Source of the DNA: Chryseobacterium gleum | GTDB lineage: Bacteria > Bacteroidota > Bacteroidia > Flavobacteriales > Schleiferiaceae | DNA length: 64,000 nt | NCBI GenBank assembly: GCA_945883565.1 | Contig: CAMCXO010000003.1 | Span: 1-64,000 of the forward strand | Direction of reading: 5' to 3' | Shown: positions 58,178 to 64,000 of the stretch, piece by piece | Layout: each line of letters begins with the position of its first letter | Position numbering within the stretch: position 1 is the stretch's first letter | The notes under the pieces: generated by a model | The model's database searches: none | What the model was told of the DNA's origin: nothing | The model's input: only the letters and a program-made list of their open reading frames with translations | Made by a program: the position numbers and the translations under genes

Positions 58178-59978
58178 CTGTGGTATCAGGATACTTGTAG
58201 TCGTAGCTCTCATCTTGACTACTAAGAGCGAAGGCCAGTGTTAGAGTGCCGACACGCCCAACGAACATAGAAAGCATTATTATGACCTTTCCTGCCAAAC
58301 TTAAATCAGCAGTAATACCTGTCGACAGTCCAACAGTACAAAAGGCTGAAACCTGTTCAAAAGCCAATTTGTGTAATGGGATTTCCGGGTCGGTTATAGA
58401 AAGTAAAACAGTTCCTCCGAATATGGCTGTCAAAGTAAAAAGAAAGACCGAAAATGCCATAGTCAATAAGTAATTGGGTACAGTTGATCGATAAATCTCG
58501 AGCCGTGGTTTACCTCTAATGGTAGAAATTGCAGACATAAGTATTAACGTAAATGTGGTGGTTTTTATACCCCCTCCAGTAGAACCCGGACTAGCCCCAA
58601 TAAACATTAAAACCAGAAAAACCAACAAAGTAGCTGTTGAAAACTGGTTAAAATCCAAGGTGTTAAAACCTGCTGTACGCGCAGTAATAGATTGAAAAAA
58701 ACTATGGTTTAACAACTGCCAAAACCCCATATTTCTCATCACGCCCCGACCTTCAAGCAACACAAAAGAGAGACTACCACTAAGTATTAGAATCAAGGAA
58801 CTATAAATGGCAATCTTACTGCCAACCTTAAGGTGCACCCAAGGTTTTAACCAACGCTCTCTTAACTTAGAAATTGAAAAAACATCCTGCATGACGGTAA
58901 AACCTAAGGACCCTAAGACAATTAACATAGCTATTACCCAATGTAATGCCGGTAAATTTTGTATGCCTGTGGTTGCCAATCCATTTGAAAATAAAGAAAA
59001 ACCCGCATTATTAAATGCCGAAATGGCATGAAACAAAGAATAAAATAGCTTTTGACCATTATGCGTAAATTCTGCCTGCCCCCAACTAATATAAATTAGC
59101 CCGGTTCCAATAGCCTCAAATAGTAAAGTAAACCCAAATATTTTCTTGAGTATTTTTTCGGTTTCTTCTAAATTCTCTATATTAAAATTTTGTTGGAGAA
59201 TGCTGGAATGACGTATCCCAATTCCACTTTTATTAAAAAACGCAAAAATAGATGCAAATGCAATAATATTCAACCCGCCCAATTGCATTAATATCATTAT
59301 AACTACATGACCTTTAAATGTAAAAAATGTGGAAATATCTACTAGACTTAATCCTGTTACGCAACTTGCACTTATAGCTGTAAACAAAGCTGGTAGTAAT
59401 GGGGCACTTCCTTTTTCGACACTCATTTCCGGAAGCATTAACAAAGCTGTTCCCAATGCGATTAGAACCACAAAAGACAATACAAAGAGCTTTGATGGAT
59501 TGAGATTAAACCGCGGTAGTGTTTGACTCCCTTTCCCGATTTCAACACCAACCATTACCAATAAATAGGCCTGAATGAATAACATAAAAAAATCATCAAG
59601 GGTGAGTATTTGAATGGCTCCACCAAATCTCTCTATCATTGGAAAACTAAAGAAAAATTTAGAAATTGAATTAATGGTAATCAATAAAACCAAAAAGCCC
59701 TCTGGCCATGTACTTTTAATATATTGAAACGGGTGAAAATCGTAAAATAGTTTTGTGAAATATTTAAACACATAAAAACCCAGTGAAAACCGAATTATTC
59801 TTTCTATCCAAAGCCGACCACTCTCGCTTATTGGATTTCCATGATAATAAATGAGACTTAATAGAGCGATTACCGAAATAATCATGCTTAAAATCCTCAA
59901 GGTCTTTATAACCTTTGACTTATGGTCATATAACCTAATATTGATGGCCTCACGTATGGCCCGAATGTTCCATTTCAT
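58164..59978 (-). CDS. trkH: TrkH-family potassium uptake protein
   Basis: This 604-residue inner-membrane potassium channel subunit of the Trk/Ktr family has four pore-loop repeats with selectivity-filter-like glycines: ISASCVTGLSLVDISTF, HAISAFNNAGFSL, ITARTAGFNTLDF and VSAFCTVGLSTGITADL. It is longer than typical TrkH (about 480) by an N-terminal extension of about 110 residues with extra helices. The C terminus IIMLSMFVGRVGTLTLAFAL is standard. TrkA, the cytosolic regulator, is not in the window. It converges with the TrmH-type gene. Confidence 0.92.
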   Translation of the reverse strand: MKWNIRAIREAINIRLYDHKSKVIKTLRILSMIISVIALLSLIYYHGNPISESGRLWIERIIRFSLGFYVFKYFTKLFYDFHPFQYIKSTWPEGFLVLLITINSISKFFFSFPMIERFGGAIQILTLDDFFMLFIQAYLLVMVGVEIGKGSQTLPRFNLNPSKLFVLSFVVLIALGTALLMLPEMSVEKGSAPLLPALFTAISASCVTGLSLVDISTFFTFKGHVVIMILMQLGGLNIIAFASIFAFFNKSGIGIRHSSILQQNFNIENLEETEKILKKIFGFTLLFEAIGTGLIYISWGQAEFTHNGQKLFYSLFHAISAFNNAGFSLFSNGLATTGIQNLPALHWVIAMLIVLGSLGFTVMQDVFSISKLRERWLKPWVHLKVGSKIAIYSSLILILSGSLSFVLLEGRGVMRNMGFWQLLNHSFFQSITARTAGFNTLDFNQFSTATLLVFLVLMFIGASPGSTGGGIKTTTFTLILMSAISTIRGKPRLEIYRSTVPNYLLTMAFSVFLFTLTAIFGGTVLLSITDPEIPLHKLAFEQVSAFCTVGLSTGITADLSLAGKVIIMLSMFVGRVGTLTLAFALSSQDESYDYKYPDTTVMVG

Positions 59979-60041
59979 TTGCCTTACTCTAACATACGGT
60001 TTCGCTTGTAAGCCACAGGGTGTTTATTTTTCTAAACGAAT

Positions 60042-61040
60042 TTAAGGAAGTTGGACAATTCGACTGACTTTCTTCAAAACTTCTTGAGGTGATATGCCCC
60101 ACAAGCAAGCCCAATCACCACGATAACAAGTGTATTGACCGAAAACGGAACAAGGCCTACAGCTTAATTCTTTCGAATCTAATTGAATGATAATATTGCT
60201 TGATCCCATTGGCCCAAAACCTAAATCAGGGTGCGTTGCACCCCAAATACTTAAGGTTGGAGTTCCGGCTAACGCAGCGAGGTGCATATTGGCCGAATCC
60301 ATACAAATCATAAGTTTCAATTGTTTAATGGCTTCTATTTCATTCTGCCAATTTCCATTTCCTTTATAACATTCTACATTGATTAAACCTTTACTCAATT
60401 CCAATAGTTGTTTTTGCTCCTCTTTTGATCCAAAAAGAATCACTTCAAATTTCTCGGAATCCAGCAGTTCCATAAGGCGTCTAGAAAGCTCTAAAGGCCA
60501 TGTTTTTTGCTTATTTGATGCAAATGGCGCAAAACCAATTTTTCCATTAGGCGAATCTTTTCTATTACCAAAATATGGTGGATTTTTAATAGCAATAGGC
60601 AACTTAGCCTTTTCGAAAACCTGTCCGTATGATAAAGCTACAGGTGTTAGTGCGTTTCGAATTTTGCTCTCTTTTCGGGTATAAGCCCTCCTTGCTTTGC
60701 GGTCTTTTCTGTATACATAAACGCGTTGTAAGCTCAAATAAAATAATGCAGCTAAAACTTTAGTTCTTAAAACATTGTGCAAATCAATTACTTTGTCAAA
60801 ATGCCCTAGCGCTCTAAGATCAAAAAACAAACGAAACAACCCTAAAACACCTTTATGACGATCTTCAACATTTATTTCAAAAACTTTCAAGTTGGCAATA
60901 CCCATCATTAACTGAGTAAATGGCTTTTTACTTACAAAAACGACCTCAGCCTGAGGATACTGCTCAACCAAAGCCAATAGAACGGGCCTACAAAGTGCCA
61001 CATCACCAAGTGATGAAAAGCGTAAAACCAGAATTCTCAT
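60042..61040 (-). CDS. Family 9 glycosyltransferase (heptosyltransferase-like)
   Basis: This 332-residue GT9 enzyme is related to ADP-heptose:LPS heptosyltransferases. It begins MRILVLRFSSLGDVALCRPVL, the classic GT9 start. FDKVIDLHNVLRTKVL, IGFAPFASNKQKTWPLE, MICMDSANMHLAALAGTPTLSIWGATHPD (the acceptor/donor region) and CRPCSVFGQYTCYRGDWACLWGI with its cysteines follow. It probably elongates lipopolysaccharide core or another glycolipid at the cytoplasmic face. Its start overlaps the DUF4254 gene by 4 bp, a pairing also seen in other Bacteroidota, which suggests a shared envelope-sugar role. Confidence 0.9.
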   Translation of the reverse strand: MRILVLRFSSLGDVALCRPVLLALVEQYPQAEVVFVSKKPFTQLMMGIANLKVFEINVEDRHKGVLGLFRLFFDLRALGHFDKVIDLHNVLRTKVLAALFYLSLQRVYVYRKDRKARRAYTRKESKIRNALTPVALSYGQVFEKAKLPIAIKNPPYFGNRKDSPNGKIGFAPFASNKQKTWPLELSRRLMELLDSEKFEVILFGSKEEQKQLLELSKGLINVECYKGNGNWQNEIEAIKQLKLMICMDSANMHLAALAGTPTLSIWGATHPDLGFGPMGSSNIIIQLDSKELSCRPCSVFGQYTCYRGDWACLWGISPQEVLKKVSRIVQLP

Positions 61041-61651
61041 TGTTCGGCCTTATATAATGCCGGATTTAGTTTTGGGTCGTTATACATTTTCATTTGTCTA
61101 TACACCTTCATGATACGCTTTCCAGTCGAAATATCTTCAAGAAGCTGAGCTATGGAAAGACTTAAATCGCAGCGTTGTTCCAGTAATACATCGAGTTTTT
61201 TCAAACAGTTTTCAATATGTCTTGTATCTGCATCGTCTCGGAGTGTCTCCACCCTCATATGGAAAATCTTTAGCGCTAAAATGCTCAATCGGTCTAAAGC
61301 CCAAGCCGGACTTTCTGTATTTAAACGCGCATTCTCTTTTGGAATTATCTCCTTAAAACGTTCAACAAACGCATCATCAATTTGCTCTACTTTATTTGTC
61401 CTCTCTTGATTGCTGTAATCTATTCTTTTTTTAAGCAACATTCCAGCCTGTGCATCCAAACCTGGCCTTCTGATTTCATCTTCTAAGTGCCATTGAACGG
61501 TATCAATCCAGCACTTTTCATAAAACAAATGGCCTTTGCCACTTTGAGGCATTGGTTGGTCTATTTCATCAATAAAATGATACTCTTCAATAACCTTGTC
61601 AAACAGACTATTAAATCCAGAAATTTCGCTTTCAAAATCTTTTAAACTCAT
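61037..61651 (-). CDS. DUF4254 domain protein
   Basis: This 204-residue soluble, strongly helical protein contains the DUF4254 signature around WHLEDEIRRPGLDAQAGMLLKKRIDYSNQERTNK, split here as WHLEDEIRRP and KKRIDYSNQERTNKVEQID. The family has no known function. It overlaps the aminotransferase gene (4 bp, at its start) and the GT9 gene (4 bp, at its end), so the three are co-translated. The link to GT9 suggests involvement in lipopolysaccharide or glycan synthesis, but no catalytic residues can be named. Confidence 0.85.
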   Translation of the reverse strand: MSLKDFESEISGFNSLFDKVIEEYHFIDEIDQPMPQSGKGHLFYEKCWIDTVQWHLEDEIRRPGLDAQAGMLLKKRIDYSNQERTNKVEQIDDAFVERFKEIIPKENARLNTESPAWALDRLSILALKIFHMRVETLRDDADTRHIENCLKKLDVLLEQRCDLSLSIAQLLEDISTGKRIMKVYRQMKMYNDPKLNPALYKAEQ

Positions 61652-62835
61652 GCCTTCAAAACTTCTGAAATTCTATAGATGGCTTCTTTTATATTATCTT
61701 CAGAAGTTGCATAAGACAGTCGAATAGAATTTGGTGAACCAAAAGCATCGCCCGGAACCGTTCCAACATGAGCTTCTTCTAATAAAAGCATACAAAAATC
61801 TGTAGAAGTTTCAATTTTTCTTCCCTTGATGACTTTTCCCAACCAATAGCTTATATCGGGAAACAGATAAAATGCTCCTCCGGGTAAGGCCACTTCAAAC
61901 CCAGAAAGTTTTTTCATTAAGTCAAACATCAACTTTCTGCGATTTCGAAATGCTTCTAACATGTAGGAAACTTCTTTTGGTGAAGCGTCTAAGGCCGTTA
62001 TGGCTGCCATTTGTGCAATAGAATTTGGTGCCGAAGTAAACTGACCCTGAAGTTTATCGCATGCTTTGGCAATATCTAAAGGGGCGCCTATATAGCCCAA
62101 TCGCCATCCGGTCATGGCAAAACCTTTAGACATTCCGTTTACCGTTACAGTTCGCTCCCACATTCCATCAAAACCAGCAAAGCTCTTATGGGAACCTTCA
62201 TATCTAATAAGCTCATAAATTTCGTCGCTTATAACGAATAAATTGGGATGCCGTGCTACCACCTTAGCAATTTCGGCTAGCTCTTCTGGTTCGTAAACGG
62301 CCCCGCTTGGATTACAAGGATTGCTAAAAATGAGCAGTTTGCTCTTTTCGGTCAATACCCTTTCTAATTGATTGGCCGAAAATTTATATCCTTCTTTAGC
62401 CGTTGTAGGGATGAAAACCATTTCACCCTCTGCCAATTTAACTATTTCAGTATAACTTACCCAAAAAGGCATTGGAATGATGACCTCATCGCCGGGATTT
62501 ACAAGTGCCAAAACGGCATTGGCGATGCTTTGCTTGGCACCCGTAGAAGCCACAATTTCATCGGCGGTATAATTCAATTGGTTATCACGCTCAAACTTGC
62601 GGGCTATGGCTTTTCTTAATTCGGTATATCCAGCAATTGGCGTATAATGCGAATAGTTGTTTTGAATAGCCTGAATGGCCGCTTCTTTTGCGAATTCAGG
62701 AACATTAAAATCTGGTTCTCCTAAAGTGAGGCTAATTACTTTGATGCCTTTTTCACCCAGTTCTCTGGTTTTGCGCGCCATGCCAATGGTTTGCGATTCA
62801 TCCATCATCATAACACGTTTCGAAAGCTCTAACAT
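61648..62835 (-). CDS. Class I PLP aminotransferase (aspartate aminotransferase-like)
   Basis: This 395-residue aminotransferase of fold type I has the N-terminal substrate-binding LTLGEPDFNVP, the cofactor-binding GAKQSI, the NPCNPSGAVY segment, the aspartate in ISDEIYELIRY, the PLP lysine in NGMSKGFAMTGWRLGY and the C-terminal arginine in SIRLSYA. It probably interconverts aspartate and oxaloacetate using 2-oxoglutarate, though related enzymes act on other amino acids. It is the first gene of the unit with the DUF4254 and GT9 genes. Confidence 0.92.
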   Translation of the reverse strand: MLELSKRVMMMDESQTIGMARKTRELGEKGIKVISLTLGEPDFNVPEFAKEAAIQAIQNNYSHYTPIAGYTELRKAIARKFERDNQLNYTADEIVASTGAKQSIANAVLALVNPGDEVIIPMPFWVSYTEIVKLAEGEMVFIPTTAKEGYKFSANQLERVLTEKSKLLIFSNPCNPSGAVYEPEELAEIAKVVARHPNLFVISDEIYELIRYEGSHKSFAGFDGMWERTVTVNGMSKGFAMTGWRLGYIGAPLDIAKACDKLQGQFTSAPNSIAQMAAITALDASPKEVSYMLEAFRNRRKLMFDLMKKLSGFEVALPGGAFYLFPDISYWLGKVIKGRKIETSTDFCMLLLEEAHVGTVPGDAFGSPNSIRLSYATSEDNIKEAIYRISEVLKA

Positions 62836-62912
62836 AAGGGGGAGGATTGAGCAACAAAGCTATTGAAAACCCATGCTTGTAGCCTTTGAAATGACATGAA
62901 TTCTAAAAGCCT

Positions 62913-62950
62913 AATAAAAAGAAGGCCGTCAAACTTGAACAACGGCCTGT
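62913..62950 (-). terminator. Terminator of the PspC-like gene
   Basis: AGGCCGT (62923-62929) pairs with ACGGCCT (62942-62948). On the minus strand it is followed by TCTTTTTATT, 12 bp after the stop codon at 62960. Confidence 0.75.
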
Positions 62951-62959
62951 TTATGAATA

Positions 62960-64000
62960 TTATGGACGCTCCGGAATATTCTCCAAATCCTGCCATGGGT
63001 CATCTTTAGAATCGCTTCCTACTTTCGATTCTTCTTCAGGACAATTTAAACAAACCAATTGCCCATTAGTCATTTTCCATTTGAACCCCAAAGTTCTATA
63101 AGCCTCATGGCCAAGTGCATTTTCTGAACTTTCAAGCAGACCATCTAAGCTCGGATCGAGATAAATCTCAGTGCCTTCGTTCAAATACAGTTTTACTTCT
63201 ACATAATTGCCACGAAAGGGCGTTTGGTTGAATAAGGTAAAATGGGTGGGTATTGAGATCAAAGTGTCATTGAATTCTGGAATAAAAACAATCGAAGATG
63301 CGTTTTTTCGGGCTTGTGAACGATCAACACCCCTAGCATGGCGTTCAATTCTAAAGTAAGACTGTTCCTCTTGGGTTGAATGGATTTCTACATTTACCAA
63401 TCCTATATGCTTAGCATCGGTATTAAAGTACCAATCTCGCTTAACTCCATTTATTTCTATCGAAAACTTTGGTCCATTCAATTCGCCCAACTCTAGGCTT
63501 TTTAAGAAGATAGGCCCCAAACCCGGTGGCAAATCTATGCGCTCAATTGTTTCCCCTTCTTCTTTAAATACACGGGTTGTTGCCGAAACCGCATATCCCA
63601 AGAGTAGAAACCCTAAAATACTTAAAACCAATGCCGAACGACCAATTATTGGGTTCAACTTGGGCAATTTGAAAAAGTATCGAATTAATACACTTAGAGC
63701 AAATAAGGCAGGAGGAACTAAAAAGAGCAGAACTCCGCTTACAAAAACCCCATACCCACCGGGAAACTGTAGCACATCGTGAAGCAATACCAAAGCTTCT
63801 TTTGGTGAATAAACAGAATGCCCAATTGTCCAGGGTAAACTCCAAAACAAGCTAACTGCAATAATCAGTAAGCCGAAAATACCCAATGCAATAAGCAAAG
63901 CCCTAATCACCTTAAAAACTGTTTGAAATGTCAGTCTGATGAACCGTCCTATTAACTTAAAAACATCATCTGCAAACTTTCCGACTTTCCCCAATCCTTG
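62960..64000 (-). CDS. PspC-like membrane protein, 5' end outside the window
   Basis: The reading frame is open to the window edge, so only the last 346 codons or so are visible. The visible part has a basic amphipathic region (KFADDVFKLIGRFIRLTFQ) and four hydrophobic helices (ALLIALGIFGLLIIAVSLFW, GVFVSGVLLFLVPPALFALSVLI, SALVLSILGFLLLGYAVSA among them). A C-terminal beta-rich domain has PLGxx-free text such as GPKFSIEINGVKRDWYFN and NYVEVKLYLNEGTEIYLDP. This architecture is that of Bacteroidota PspC-domain proteins, whose PspC domain would lie in the missing N-terminal part. A stress-related envelope role is likely but the key domain is not visible. Confidence 0.7.
   Translation of the reverse strand, partial: QGLGKVGKFADDVFKLIGRFIRLTFQTVFKVIRALLIALGIFGLLIIAVSLFWSLPWTIGHSVYSPKEALVLLHDVLQFPGGYGVFVSGVLLFLVPPALFALSVLIRYFFKLPKLNPIIGRSALVLSILGFLLLGYAVSATTRVFKEEGETIERIDLPPGLGPIFLKSLELGELNGPKFSIEINGVKRDWYFNTDAKHIGLVNVEIHSTQEEQSYFRIERHARGVDRSQARKNASSIVFIPEFNDTLISIPTHFTLFNQTPFRGNYVEVKLYLNEGTEIYLDPSLDGLLESSENALGHEAYRTLGFKWKMTNGQLVCLNCPEEESKVGSDSKDDPWQDLENIPERP

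Noticed and set aside
1-64000. tRNA or rRNA genes
   Set aside because: No tRNA-like TTCGA arm with a matching acceptor stem and no rRNA core sequence was seen in the non-coding intervals by eye; a dedicated scan would be decisive.

Overview
The window looks like chromosomal DNA of a Bacteroidota bacterium, most likely an aquatic member of the Flavobacteriales. Secreted proteins end in type IX secretion (T9SS) sorting domains with a YPNP motif, and there are many lipoproteins, a TamA-like outer-membrane lipoprotein, and LruC-, DUF4254- and WG-repeat families. Several genes have the Bacteroidota promoter -7 element TAnnTTTG upstream, few have recognisable Shine-Dalgarno sequences, and TTG or GTG starts are common. 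I saw no rRNA, tRNA, CRISPR array, transposase or phage gene.

Layout. 1-848 is non-coding: a 365-bp tandem duplication carrying small GC hairpins. 849-7556 holds a GNAT acetyltransferase, a WG-repeat protein, a DUF4386 membrane protein, an intergenic hairpin element, and a two-gene outer-membrane pair (helix-hairpin-helix barrel protein plus a PorV/PorQ-like protein). 7613-11293 is a LytS-type sensor kinase with its LytTR regulator. 11402-16008 has a glycosyltransferase, a small lipoprotein and a serC-serA-HAD-ftsE operon.

16182-33931 is the main accessory region. Ten tightly packed minus-strand genes (29983 down to 16182) form what looks like a beta-glucan utilisation operon: a Nudix-type regulator with a dead Nudix box, a clan GH-A glycosidase, a sodium/sugar symporter, two outer-membrane beta-barrels, a lipoprotein and a secreted protein with carbohydrate-binding-like folds, a GH3 beta-glucosidase and two GH16 endoglucanases. 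No SusC or SusD homologue is present. The last GH16 carries an N-terminal six-cysteine module that recurs seven times in two T9SS-secreted, catalytic-domain-free proteins just upstream of the operon (30079-33931). I infer that enzymes cut glucan at the surface, the module binds it, the barrels pass fragments, GH3 releases glucose and the symporter imports it.

34288-40485 carries a LruC lipoprotein, a SPOR-like protein, a small barrel-like protein, fabG and a von Willebrand A membrane protein. 40486-41900 is a 1.4-kb repeat-only region with a diverged copy of the 5' repeat, a 28-bp perfect palindrome and a 45-monomer array of a 21-bp unit in which a 105-bp (5 x 21) higher-order unit is amplified six times. 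41901-64000 is mostly housekeeping: a degenerate M1-like protein with ctaA and a metal-binding lipoprotein, an EamA transporter, der and era, queA, a PLP enzyme, trmN6, rimM, an acyl-CoA carboxylase subunit, TamL, a TrmH-type methyltransferase, trkH, an aminotransferase/DUF4254/GT9 operon and a PspC-like membrane protein cut by the window edge.
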